DNA of 64,000 nt from Marsupella aquatica (Eukaryota; Marchantiophyta), in contig OZ316897.1 of assembly GCA_973895155.1 (NCBI GenBank), positions 2,666,001-2,730,000 of the forward strand, in the 5' to 3' direction. Position numbers and translations under genes: made by a program. The notes below the pieces were generated by a model. The model was not told the origin of the DNA. It saw only the letters and a list, made by a program, of their open reading frames with translations, and did not search any database. Below are positions 45,557 to 57,660 of this stretch, piece by piece. Position 1 is the first letter of the stretch. Every line of letters begins with the position of its first letter.

Positions 45557-47594
45557 ATGAGCCTAAGTTTCACCAGGGTCTAGCATTAAGCCTGGCTTAA
45601 TACACAACAGCACTACCGCTAACATTAGCTAAGTCCTAACCTGAGTTAGCTTAACTATGGTTAGCTTATGAGTCACAAGACTAGAACAGTATCTAAGTAA
45701 ACAGGTAAGGAGAATGACATTTCTTAAATAACTCATGAGAAAAAAAGACCCTGATTGCAAATTATAGTGATTCCTAGTACATACATATTGTGCATATGAG
45801 ACCATTTGGAGATTTCCTTCTATTTGTCTTGGTAGAGCAGTGAAATTGCAACTTGCATGAAATTTGGGTCTTCTAAAAGAGGAGAAAAATAAACCAAATT
45901 ATTAGGGGTAGAACCTCTACCTGGGTAGCACTGGTAGTCTGGCATTTGCCAATCATTTTTCAGTAGAGCATGTAACAACAGGGAATTCAGATAGTTTGCA
46001 CCAGTCATGGAGGTTGCGCCAGTCCATGGGGGTATCATGGACAACCTCTCCTCTCAGTCCATCCACGCATTACTCTCTGTCTACTTCCATTGGCCTTTTT
46101 GCAACAAAATCTTGAAAAGAAATCAAATTGAAATATAGAGGCCTACTCCTCTGCTTCTCAAAGTCATTCTACTGAGTACTTAGCAATAGCTTTCCTGGGG
46201 AGATTCACTACTCTAATTCACATATTCCATAAGCTCAGTTTGGCACAAAACCAAATATTTTAAGACAGAGCCTTTGCTTCCAAATATGTCAGCCCATTTG
46301 AAACGTGCACTCTACCAGAGATTTAAACTACAAAACATTGATAGGTATTTTCTGCCCAATTTGTCGCCTAGTTTCTAAGCAGAACTGAATCCAGGAACTA
46401 GGGTCAATTCTCAGGATTGAGGAGCCAAAAACTACGTCCAGATCGTTACAATGCAAAGCGTCCCAGACTGAAGGCTTTCCCAAATCCCACAGACCTGCCA
46501 AGTTTTACACCGGAAGAAAATGGATTGGAGTTTTGAGGCGGAGCACTGTAACTAGAACTTCGTTGCCATTGCCAAACGGGGATAGATCCAAAACATCCAC
46601 TACAAGGAATGAGACATATTTTCGCAATCTCGTCATTATATCAAAGTTTTGACATACACGAGACAGTTGATACATTAGTTGGGGACAGAAATTACCGCTC
46701 CCCTCCTCGTAGTAGTATCTTGATATACAAAAACTGCGGCACAGTTGATTTTAGGACACTATGTACCTTTAGTAAAGGGCATTCTACACAAAAATTCGTG
46801 AGGGTGATTTTATATCTTGAAGACATTGTACACCGTTTGACAGGACAACGTACATGATACAAATTAACACTTTTTTCCCCATATGTTATTGGAAAGCCTT
46901 AATATTTGTTTTAAACTATCTATATCATTGGATTATGACATTTCTTCTTTTTCGTTTTTTCTCGGAATACAGGGGAAGGTGCCCTAAGAAGTCCTGTAAA
47001 TTGCGTTCTCCACATGAAAGAATTGGCACTCCAAGGTCTGAAAATGGAGATAACACCAGCACAATACAGTGTTTGAGCAACTTCTTGAAGATACGGACAA
47101 CAACAATCCTGATCGAGTGTCTTTAATCGTTATGGAGGAAATGCTGCCAAGCCTTGATCATGCACCACAGACCCGCACGTTGGATATAGTTCTAGGGCAG
47201 TAGGGCTTAACAAAGCTTACAACAATGCACACTTCTTAGGCCGAAGTTCAGGAAAACTGCACAATCGTAAGGCACTGTGCATTGTTGTAAGTATCATATG
47301 CTCGCACCCCAATTACACGCCAGCCTAATTGACGAGTTCCTGAACTTGAGCTGAAGAACTGCACAGTCTGTGTATTCAACAGTGATACCTTTAAATTGCG
47401 CTCAGCAACTTGGTCCCACATCAAAATAATATAAAACGAAAAATGCACAATAGAAACTTGACCGGGACCAAGTCATATGTCGTCCAAAACTTCTGTTAGT
47501 ATTGTCTAGTCTGCAGCGTTCCCATGATCTTCCCTTTTCATGACTACTGTCGAGCTATCTTTCACTAGAATTGAGCATGACTGATTTTGCGTGA
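45557..47594. other. Intergenic, nothing recognised
   Basis: No coding region supported on either strand. Short TTAGC/GTTAGCTTA motifs recur around 45620-45670. The 3' UTR of the cpSRP43 gene is expected just below 47594. Confidence 0.5.
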
Positions 47595-49110
47595 CTATTG
47601 AGTACTTTGTGAGCTGTTGAACTCTGCAACAATTTCCTCTCCAACATTCTCTGCGGGCTCCCAGGTCTCTTGACCATCTGACCACCTCACAAAATATTGT
47701 ACCTTCCCGTCAGTCTCCCTCTTGTCAAGAACTTGCTCTACAATTCCATACTCTAGCCCATCCTCATAATCCTTGATTAGATCCTCACCAATGTCCGTTG
47801 CAGGAACCCAGCTATTCTCAGAATCATCGCTCCACTTCACCAAATACTCAAGAACTTCACCTTCACCCATCCTTTTGTCGAGAACCTGCTCCACCTCCAC
47901 AGTTTCATACATAACTTCATCTAAGGCCTTCACGACTTGATCCAGTGCAAGTCTTCGAGCAAATTGTAACGGGTTGGCCTTCGGTGTCTTGTCCAGGAGC
48001 TCCTGAGCTAACGATAAAGCAGATCTTCCCTTTCCATCTTCCAGATCAGGGTCAGCTCCAAGCTCCACCAGTGCTTTTACCGTGTTTACGTGCACGTACC
48101 CAGATGCGATATGCAGGGCTGTAAACCCATCCCTATCCTGCACACGAAGTTAAACCCATATTCTTAGGAACTCATGGTTCGTTGCAGGAAGTTGCAAATC
48201 AAGTTCTTTAATTTCAAACCCCAATTTAAAATAAGATGTGCACTACTTCAGATCCTCTACTGATGGAGTACAGAGTAAGGAACAGCCACACTCCTATCCC
48301 TTCAACTGAAACAGTAAGCTATGACCTCAATCCAATGTCACGTCAGAGGAGCACAGCTCAATAATTACTGATCTCCAATGGAACATCACAACGTTATGCA
48401 CAAGACTTGCTCTATATACATTTTCCATAAATAGAGGAGGGACAGAGAGGGTTTCACATTACCTGCCAATGTACGTCGGCTCCATACTCAATAAGACGCC
48501 GAACACACTTTTCAGATCCCAATCCTGCCGCGAAGAAAAGCCCCGTTCTCTCATTCTCATCTATAGCGTTGACGTCTCGTTGCAGCTCTTCATCGTCCAA
48601 TAGCTCCGTCATCTTCTCGATGTCTGCTTTACGCGCAGCCTGCCACCATGGCTTCTCATATTCGGCCACAACGTCCCTGGCGATGTTGTCCGCCGGCTCC
48701 CAGCTGTCTGGATGATCATCTTTCCATAAAATCAAGTACTGGGTCTTCCGATCCACTACTCTGCTGGCCAAGATTAAATCCACCTCCCCGAAGGCCTCCG
48801 CTGTTTCTTCCTCTTGCCCAGCTCCCCAGCTAGACTCAGCCTCTTCTTCCTCCAGTTGTACATCTACAAATGTATTTTTCTCAGCTTGGGCTGCACAAGA
48901 TGCACTTTCAGCAGCAGTAGAGAAGGGAGACATGCGACCCACTGTTGTACTCGTAATGCTCCTCAGAGCCCTTGAATTTTGGCCCTGGACACGTCTGATT
49001 GCCAACGAAGAGGAAGCACACGAAGCAGGGTATCGAACAGTGGCACTGGGTGTCACCGATACATAGGTGAGAGGTAGACAGGACCCAGCAGCTAGAGCCC
49101 TGACCTCCAT
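47595..49110 (-). CDS. CAO: Chloroplast signal recognition particle 43 kDa subunit (cpSRP43), two exons
   Basis: cpSRP43 is the chaperone that carries LHCP antenna proteins through the stroma to the thylakoid with cpSRP54. Exons on the minus strand are 49110-48463 and 48137-47595; intron 48462-48138 has CAG|GTAA and GCAG|GAT ends in phase 0. The product is 396 residues. The start ATG 49110 gives a Ser/Ala/Arg-rich transit peptide. Chromodomain 1 lies at about 107-152 (YLILWKDD...SWEPADNI), then four ankyrin-type repeats at about 153-300 ([44 protein letters not shown]). Chromodomains 2 and 3 occupy the C-terminus ([34 protein letters not shown]) on either side of [10 protein letters not shown]. 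The order CD1-Ank4-CD2-CD3 is diagnostic. Intact. Confidence 0.95.
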
Positions 49111-49423
49111 AGCTCCTAACTCCTGCAAGCGCCCGCAACTGAGCTATGTCAAAATTCAAGCATTCCCAAGCAAAGGGCTCTCCCTAACAAAAGTGTTGTC
49201 CGTCCGTCCGACCGCAGGGAGAAATCGCACGGTACAGGGGAAGAAATCGGCAGGGATTCTTAGTTTTTGTCAGTTGCTTGTTAGACCATGATAATCGGGA
49301 GTCCCGATTGCCGCAGAGAGTTTCAAGTGAACTACAGCAGCTACAATCGCAAAGATTTTACTTCGTCGAATTCAAAGGTCACTGAATGCTCGAAATCCCC
49401 GTGCACAGACCGAGTGTTCAAAA

Positions 49424-49690
49424 AGCTAAGATTTCCGTGCCGACTTTCGACAAAATGCATCAACCTAATGTCGTACCGAACGAAACCGAGACAGAATGTG
49501 ATCAGATCGAGCTAAGATTTCTATGCGGGAGCTTCAGCAAATTCTTCGACATCGCTGCGAACGACTTGAACGAGACAGAGTATTACCTAGTAGAGCTCAG
49601 ATACCTGCACGAGCTTCAACCTATCAACGCTTCGAACTACAGTACTTGCTTTGAATTGAACCGAGACAGAGCTCGGATTGCTGCCCGGAA
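49424..49690. repeat. Degenerate tandem repeat of about 80-90 bp upstream of cpSRP43
   Basis: AGCT(A/C)(A/G)GAT-T near 49428, 49510, 49596 and 49672 marks the start of successive diverged units, which also share GCTTC and GAAC-GAGACAGA blocks. The repeat creates an open plus-strand frame (49386-49781) that is unlikely to be real. It lies about 300 bases 5' of the cpSRP43 start. Confidence 0.6.
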
Positions 49691-50132
49691 AATGCTTCCC
49701 TCTACTGTAATTGCAAACGACAAGAGAAATCCAACAAGGCTCCAAAAGACAGGTAGAGAAAGCTCAGATTCTCACCCCTAGCTTAGCCTTATCCTGGTTC
49801 CGTCGACAATTCGGTCCTAGTTGACTTGTCTACGATGAGCCGTGCCTAAGTGCATGATGGATAACTGCAAATGTGGATAAACAAAGGGGCAGAACGATCT
49901 TCTCTAAAATTTCAGCTACAAATTGCCCTTATCTCAAGTTATCTCTCGTGCAAAGTGAATTCAGAAGACGGAAAATAACCTTCTATAACGATGCCAAAAG
50001 CACCAGTATTGGATAAGTGTTTATTTACAATGCATCCTAGTGGATAAGAGCACATGTCTGCCTAAAGTAGAGTAACACTTGCACTAATCAGTAAAAGTAG
50101 AGGCACTTGTGGATGATTGTAACTAACATACA

Positions 50133-51093
50133 GTACACTGTCCACCGCAATTAGTGCCGCAATTAGTGTGAGGTGCACAGTTAGTGTGACACCAATATTA
50201 GAGTGACTCACACGAATTTATGTGAACTAGCCCCGACTACCCGTTCTTTGAACATGAATAGCGGGGAGGACAATAAAAATGTCACCAAAATATATTCCTT
50301 ATTCACATATTTTGAAAGTTAATGAAAGAATAAAAAATTTATCATGCATATCATCATTTTAATAATCAGACATAACATATCATAGTACTCTTTTCTATGC
50401 ACATTCCTAGTTTTTCTATCTTACATCCCACTTATGCACATATAATATGGTGGGGTCATAGAGATCAGTTTTCAATATAAATATAAATCATAACAAAAAG
50501 TAGTCATGGTTATCATTTGACATGACATATATCATAGACAGTTTTCTCATCATTCCACATGATGAGCCATGGAATTACAGTGCAATATTCAAATGAGCAC
50601 CTCAATTAGTGAAATTAAATGTGTCACTTCATGTGACCTGTAATTAGAGTGACACCTGATGAGTCTCAGTTTAATGCCCTTGGTTGTGTGTTGTGATTCT
50701 CAGTGTCCAATATTCAAGTGAGCACCTCAATTAGTGAGACTAAATAGGGCATCTCAGAGCTTGGCCTTAACAAGATAAGGCCCTCCCATAACTCAAGTAT
50801 TATGGGAACTCCCGTAAAAGTTGTGGGAGCTGATCTTCGGCTACTGTAAGGAAAGCCTGCTGGCTCAACACTTAACCCGTAACTTTTCTGCAACTTTAGG
50901 CGGAAATTCAAAAATCCAGGATTTCTTTAAATGACCAAGCTTTCTCTAATGACCAAGCTTTGAGACCCCTAATGTGTCACTTCATGTGACCTGCAATTAG
51001 AGTGACATGTTTATGTGCGACTTAAAATTCCAAGGGCTACGCAACTAGTGTGACAAACACTAATTAGTCACACTAATTGTGGTGGACAGTGTA
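50133..51093. mobile_element. TIR element about 0.96 kb, non-autonomous
   Basis: The left end TACACTGTCCACCGCAATTA (from 50134) is mirrored at the right end by TAATTGTGGTGGACAGTGTA (to about 51093), with one mismatch. Inside, AATTAGTGTGAC and similar motifs recur on both strands. Two internal direct repeats (about 50586 and 50709) read CAATATTCAA(A/G)TGAGCACCTC. No transposase ORF is present. Clear target-site duplication was not identified. Confidence 0.65.
50746..50970 (+). mobile_element. Nested 225-bp MITE with AAT target duplication
   Basis: The ends are inverted repeats: AGGGCATCTCAGAGCTTGG on the left and, in reverse complement, AGGGGTCTCAAAGCTTGG on the right. AAT flanks both sides (50743-50745 and 50971-50973). 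The duplicated host sequence at 50586-50640 preserves the empty site (ATTAAATGTGTCACTTCATG), proving insertion. The 3-bp duplication and GGG-type ends suggest PIF/Harbinger affinity, though TWA is the usual target there. Confidence 0.8.
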
Positions 51094-52961
51094 GGTGATG
51101 TGTGCTCCATCTTTGGTATGTGCTCTATCAATTTTCATAGATCACCTTTCTCCAAATTCACAGTTTCATGCATTTAATGAAGAGGTAGTGCAGAAACTAT
51201 CCACTTAAAAGTGTAAACCCAAGCAACTACCTTAATTAGTGAGAAAAGAATTGCAAGCGGTCCAATTTCTCAGTTACAACATAATGCACGTCAACATGTA
51301 TTACTGCAAGTTAGGCCCATATTCCGGAGACCTTGCACTTAGACACATTTGTCTATTTATTTGAGTTGTGGATGGGAGTAACCTTCACACCTCCATCCTT
51401 TTAGTTCATAGTGATTGCTTTATTAGTCATGGGCATGACTTCACGAACGGCATACTTCTGGGGATGCCAAGCCCACTCTACATTTCATGTCTGTTTTCCC
51501 TCGGATGGGTGGTGAGAGTGATGAGACCCCCCGTGAGACCTTCCCTCTGATTGGACCATTGACCTCCAGTGTATTTTTACCTCAGTCCAGACCACCCTCC
51601 TCCATTGTTGGTTGGGTTACTTGTACTGTTCCTTCTTTGGAGATTGAACTCTGAAAATGTGATTCTTGCGATCCTGCAAAATCTCCTATGCCACCAGACT
51701 CATGCGGAAGGACGTCGATTTCATCCTCATCTACATCATGCGGAAGGATGTCGATTTCAACCTCATCTACACTCATGCGGAAGGTGACAACAATTTCCAA
51801 AGATCAGAGTAAGCTTAGATGGATTGTATGTCAATTTCACCCATCTTCATGAACAACTTTGTGATCACAAAAATCACCTCTTGTGATGCAGCCGTCAATT
51901 TTTTGAGTCATTCAATGGAAGGAAGATGCAATCAAATTTTGGCAATCCATGCAGTGCCCTGGCTGATGCTATTGTTGTTAAACCAGGACAGGTGGCAAGG
52001 TTATTGCTCGGGGGTCTCACTGTATGGAGGACCCCCCCCATCACCTGCGACGTTTTCATGCCTAGACCCCCATACTTATTAAGTTGAAATTTTTTTTCCT
52101 CCCCCTTTCTTTCTTCTAAGAGTCTAAAATCCAATTTGTATTGCCCCTATAATTTGTGAAGTAAAGTGTCACATATCAATAAAAAATGCCTAGAAATAAA
52201 AGATAAGTCTATGCCAGTACCTTGTGAAGTCGTATGTCAAACATGGCACGCCCTGCAACAGCACGCCTTGCAACAGTTCTTGCACCTTTTTCGACCTCAA
52301 ACTTTCATCATTTCAATGCATCATTTATATTGTGTACCTAAAGGTCATCCCAATATTGTGTACATAAGTGGGATGGGCTTTAAGGTCACAACATGAATAA
52401 TCCATTCCATCAACAATCAATTTGAAACCAATCACATACTCCATCCATACTCCATTGAAAACTTCTGCTGAGAGATGTAACATGTGAGGAGGGGAATTGA
52501 ACCCCTAATTGAGAAAGGATCTCAAGTTGCCAATCCGTCACCCCCTATCCTATCCCACTACACCCACTAATATAAACAAAACAAAATATATATACTCTCA
52601 AAAAGTAAACAGTAGCATAACATTCATACCATTGTTTGAAGATACTGATCCAATGCATGTCTATCTATTGGATCCAAGACATAGATACAATCCATAACCC
52701 CTTCTTTCATGGTTAAGCTAACACTAGCAATGACCATTTCAATATCCATCCATTTCAAATCAGTGGTATCATATCTGAATTCACTTTTTCTCTTACCAAT
52801 AGGACTATACCAATTTAACAACAGTTCACAAATGCTACCTGATTGCCCTGCAAGTGGAGTGAGCCTATCCATCAAATCAATTGGTGTCCGACAATTGCCA
52901 CACCTACTACCATACTTTTGTCTCATTTGGACAATCCGACCCAACCAAAAATATTTCTTAC
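51094..52961. other. Intergenic and 3' region of the transposase-like gene
   Basis: At about 51700-51785 a unit of about 37 bases recurs three times (CATGCGGAAGGA(C/T)GTCGATTTCA...). No independent gene. A minus-strand open stretch 52980-52624 lies beyond the CAG|GTAAG donor at 52962 and may contain 3' exons of the transposase-like gene, but no consistent acceptor was found. Confidence 0.45.
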
Positions 52962-55900
52962 CTGCTGAGATTGCCTCCACCGCAGCCTTATTCTTTTCTC
53001 CCTTTTTTTTCCAGATCTAGTACTTGGAGCAGGATTATCATCAGACTCAAATGCAATTGCACAATCAGTGCCAACATCAACAAAACATGAGTTAGGATTG
53101 GCTTCTTGCACTTTTCTCTTGCCAGTACTATAGTATAGCACTTGTTTCACCCTTGTCAGCCTATCTTTTGACAAATGTGGATTGCCTACCAGCTGGCTTA
53201 CCAGAGTGGATTTGTAAATCACCTTGCCTTCATAAGTAACAGTAGGCACTACCTTGGTACGATTCTGCACATTAGTTACAGCATGGACAACTGATCCAAA
53301 CACATGCCGAACTTCATGGCCTAATGTCTCAAGCTCATCTGTGGGGTCTACATCAAACTGTATATCATCTCTGTGTACATCATCTGAATGCATGTCAGGA
53401 ATAACAATGGGATCTGGTTCTGTTAACCATGCATCTATTCTATTCAGATCATCCTCAGGATCTTCCAATTCATGAAATTCTCCAGTTGGGCGAAGGCCTA
53501 TGTCTGGTGGTTGGTGCTCTACTTGCTCCTCAGAATCATTGCAAACAACTGCTTCCTTCAGAACCACCTCTAGTGGCCAGGTCTCACTTTCCACAACCCA
53601 AGGACATGTCCACCATCTCTTTCTAGCTGCTGGTAAGGAACTTTGTGGAGACATCTGCAATTGATGCATAAGATCCTTAGCAGCAACAAAACCTTCTTTA
53701 AGGGCTGCAACCACTAATTCATTAGTCTCAATGAGAGAATAGTCAAGTAGATTTGGTGCTTCTTCCCCTTCCCCTATAGGATGAATCTTCCCCCATACAT
53801 GATCTTGCTTCTTATGTGAACGACCTATCTTCAAGCCTTCTGGTCCATATTCCAGGGCAGCAAGCCGATTCAGTCCAACAACACTATCCAACAGAGAGCC
53901 AAAATCATAATTTCGCTCATGGCCACTCATGCCTCCTACCTTGCTGAAGAAAATCTCACAACAATCCGAACCTAACAAGTGAAAAGGAACACCTAGATGT
54001 GGGAACTTATCTCGAAAGGCACAAATTAACAGCACAATGAAATGACATGACATGTTAACATCATGAAAGGCCTGAATAGACATCATGTCTTTCTCAGTGT
54101 GTGCTGCAAAGTTCCCACCCACTGAATGGTCACCAAACCTCAACCACAATCTCCACAAACGTAGAAAGAACGAAACCTTGGATGCTAACACAATACGGGA
54201 CCTCAAGTCATGAACTGGAGAAAAGAAAATATCTAAGTAATCTGCACAAATCTCCAAGTACAACTGAGTTCCTAAACTTCGTTCATGTCGTACATCTCTC
54301 CTCTCATACATATCTTTCAGACATTGCTGCACTCTTCTTGCTGCTATTCGTTGTGGACCTGCCCAATTCTGCCGGTCAGTCCTATTCACATCATCCCAAG
54401 CCATGCCATGTTCATGAATTGGATAATGATTGTAGACATTAGCTACATAAGATAAAGATGCATGTTGATCTCCTAGCACCAGTAAAAAAGACACTCTGTC
54501 TAAGGGGTTTATCATCTTTTTCCCATTATGAGGTTGGTCTTGGTCACCAAAGCCATACAAATCCCCATTTGGTAGAATTGAAACAGAGTAAGCCCACCCT
54601 TCCCACCCAACTCCGTACCTTGGGTATGATCCATTCTGCCCTCTGTAATCTTCCAACATCAACTTTCGGCGACGTGCATCACCATCACTAGCATGTCCAA
54701 GCAAAGGGCCTACCATAGCTCTACAATATTCATCCCAAAAAGCCTTTAACTGGACCCAATGCTCTCGTACCCAAGAAGTTGTGAACTTATTACAAGTTGG
54801 AAGTGCACACACAGCCAATTTAGGTAAGGACTCATGCAGAGGATTCACAATCACAACTTGAGCATACATGCACTTGGGGCATTGTTCAAATGTACTTACG
54901 ATTTTATCATACCCCTCATCACCTTCACCAACTAGAATTTCCAAACCATAGGAGCATACATGCTGCTCTGAAGGTCCACAGAAACCAATGAGAGTATCAT
55001 ACTTTGCCTCCCACCTGAAACACAAACATGCAATTTTTCAATATCACAGCAATTCCAGCCAAGTGCTACTTGTAAAGTCATTAAAAAAACAATTGGAAAA
55101 ATGTCCAGTTCCAATTACCTAGGGCGTTCTTTGATCCTTGTTTCATCCTCAGCAAAGATAACAGGCACATCCCCCTCAATGCCCAATGAGTGCTTTGCAG
55201 CAGACAACACTCTAGCAATCTCCTGAAAGGTTTCCTTCCGTAACCCAGTTCGAAAAGGTGTGAGTTTTGCTCTATCACGTTTTAGGGTCACAAGGCTAGG
55301 GGCTGTCAAGTTTCATGCAAAACAATGAGCAACTTGACGGCCCCCAAATTGGAACATAGCCTGAGCAATAGCTCGAGTCCTATTATTGTAACGATTACCT
55401 TTTGGCTTCCTGCCTAAATTGCGAGCTACATCCTTCAAGAAATCCCACAAACCCTCCTTACCACCAAATGCACCATTCCTGTGTCCATTCAAAATACTCC
55501 TAAGAAACAATCTCAAATCCTTCCTGTCTGCTGCAACTCCTAACAACTCCTCTAGTTTTCTTTTCCTGGTGCTCAAGGCACATACTTTCTGAGCCTGCAA
55601 AGCTAACAACCAATGCTTTTTTTGTCGCACAGAGTTCAGCTTGTGCACTTGATCTCTTAACTCTGGGTTGGTCAAATAATCCAATCGTATACCACCAGCA
55701 ATGGTTTGGCTCCCTCTGTGGACTACTGCTTCCGCTTCCCTGTGCACCCGTCCACGAAAATCATCTTCTAGTGTTATAGAATCACATTCACTACAAGTTA
55801 GATTTTCAAATCCTCCTCCATTCTGTGATAACCTCAAGCAATCCTTGTGTCTAAAACAGCCTGCTATACTCACAACACAGTCTCTTCTTGGATGGAAAAC

Positions 55901-56227
55901 ATCCAAGCAACAACTTGGCTCGCAATGCCATGTCATTCCCCCAGACTGATCATCCAAAATGCCGGCAATATCATAAGATATACCCTTCCATAACACTCGA
56001 GGCACACCTCTCTCTACCCATAATCCCCAGCAAAGCAAACTCAGACCAAGATCAACAGATTCACACACACCTGAACCTGAACCTGAACCTGAACTGCTAC
56101 CTGTTCGGGACCCATCATCTTTAAAGAACTTCAAAATCCCGCTCTGACCAGGATGTAGGTCCCTAGAATCCAAGAGCACTTGATTGCAGCAGCAGCGTAG
56201 CTCAGCTCCGGACCGGATTGCAGGCAA
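52962..56227 (-). pseudogene. Large transposase-like gene with one in-frame stop
   Basis: Minus-strand coding 56227-55119 and 55014-52962, joined by a 104-base intron (CCTAG|GTAATT and TTTCAG|GTGG, consistent phase). TGA at 55315-55313 interrupts the first exon in frame; reading continues coherently (NLTAPSLVTLKRDRAKL). The N-terminal part is Cys-rich (WHCEPSCCLDVFHP, CFRHKDC, LTCSEC), compatible with zinc binding. The core has GDVPVIFAEDETRI, with an acidic D/E reminiscent of DDE transposases, then VVIVNPLHESLPKLAV, LLGHASDGDARRRKLM and LLGSDCCEIFFSKVGGMSGHERN. Overall it looks like a P-element-type or other DDE transposase fixed in the genome; the superfamily is unassigned. The first codon at 56227 is TTG, so the true 5' exon is unresolved. 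The 3' end after a strong donor (CAG|GTAAG at 52962) is also unresolved. Confidence 0.55.
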
Positions 56228-56236
56228 TGCAACTCA

Positions 56237-57660
56237 CAGATTGCAACACAATGCAGCCCAGCTCAGGTCGCAGCCTAGTAACCAGATTGCAACCCAACTC
56301 CCAACCTGATCGCAACCCAACTCCCAACCCGATCGCAGCCCACCTTGTAGCCCACCTCGCAGCCCAACTGCAACTGATTGAAAGCACTTCATCTCAATCA
56401 GCAAAAAGTGAAAAGCACAAACAAAGCAAGCAACTTACTTCCTCTTGACTAAGCCTACGAATTGGAACATGACTTCAATCCATAGAAAGCCTGATTGTCA
56501 AAGCAAGAAATGAAGAGCACTCCCATACCAGAGTTGATAGAGCAGCACTCTGTTTGAGCAAGCAGCGTAGCACTTGCAACCCTCACAGCGGAGCACTCCG
56601 ACCCTAGCTTGCCTCCCTCACAGCGCAGCACTCACCTCCTTCGCAGCGCAGCACTTCCCTTGATCATAGTGCAGCACTCACCTCTGTCGCCTCCCTCGTA
56701 GCGCCTCCCTCGCCTCCCTCACAACACAGCTTTTGCCTCCCTTGTAGCGCCTCCCTTACAGCGTAGCTTTCGCCTCCATCATAGCGCCTCGCTCGCCTCC
56801 CTCACAGCACAGCTTTCACCTCCCTCGCAATCCTCACAAAGCAATAGCTCCCGGCAGCAGTGCAAGAGTGGAACACTCAGCACTCACCATCCTCGGCTCC
56901 CTTGACTCCCTCGCAACAGCTCATGGTGCTGCGCAACGCTAGCTTTGGACCACACTCCCGTTAGCAGCGCAGGCAACACTCCCTTTGGAGTTTAAAAAAA
57001 TTACCGACATTGCTATATGGTCCACCAAGCTCCAGCCACCAAGCCAGCAGCCACCAAGCTCGGGAGCCTCTATCGATCGCTCCCAGCCTCCAGCACGCGA
57101 GATCAGACAGCGAGCTTCCACCAAGCTCCAGCCACCAAGCTCCAGCCACCAAGCCAGCAGCCACCAAGCTCACGAGCCTCTATCGATCGCTCCCAGCCTC
57201 CAGCTCCCAAGCCCAGCTCGCGAGATCAGACAGCAAGATCAAATCAGACGAGCAGCATCGAGAGTGAAGACGAAATCAAATCAGACGAGCAGCATGAAGT
57301 GCAGTCCACCAAGCTCGTGAGCCTCTATCGATCGAGACAGCGACATCAGATCGAGAGCCGCAGCCGCCCTTTGCCCCCTCGGATTTGATCGTCTAAACCC
57401 CAGCCCTTCGCGAGCCCTTCCAGCCGTTTTCCAGCCCTTCCCCAGCCCTTCGCAAGCCCTTGCAGCCCTTCGCCAGCCCTTCCCCAGCCCTTCGCCCTTC
57501 GCCAGCCCTTTGACCTGCGCCAGCCCCTTCTCGTCGACCCCTTGCCCTTCGCGAGCCCTTCCCCTTGCCCCCAATGCATTGGATACCCCTCACATTGGAT
57601 ACCCATCCCCTTGCCCCATTGCATTGGATACCCCTCCCCTTGCCCCATTGCATAGGGGAC
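56237..57660. repeat. Cluster of four different short tandem repeat families
   Basis: In order: ACCCAACTCCCAACC(T/C)GATCGCA units (56260-56350); CTCCCTC(A/G)CAGCGCAGC and variants (56580-56900); CAAGCTCCAGCCACCAAG units with a longer duplication containing GAGCCTCTATCGATCGCTCC (57025-57330); and CAGCCCTTCGCCAGCCC units (57400-57560) running into CCCCTTGCCCCATTGCATTG units (57563-57652). It lies immediately 5' of the transposase-like gene. Open frames here (for example 57281-57684 minus) are repeat artefacts. Confidence 0.8.

Noticed and set aside
49386-49781. 131-codon plus-strand ORF upstream of cpSRP43
   Set aside because: Composed of a degenerate 80-90-bp tandem repeat and lacks a recognisable domain.
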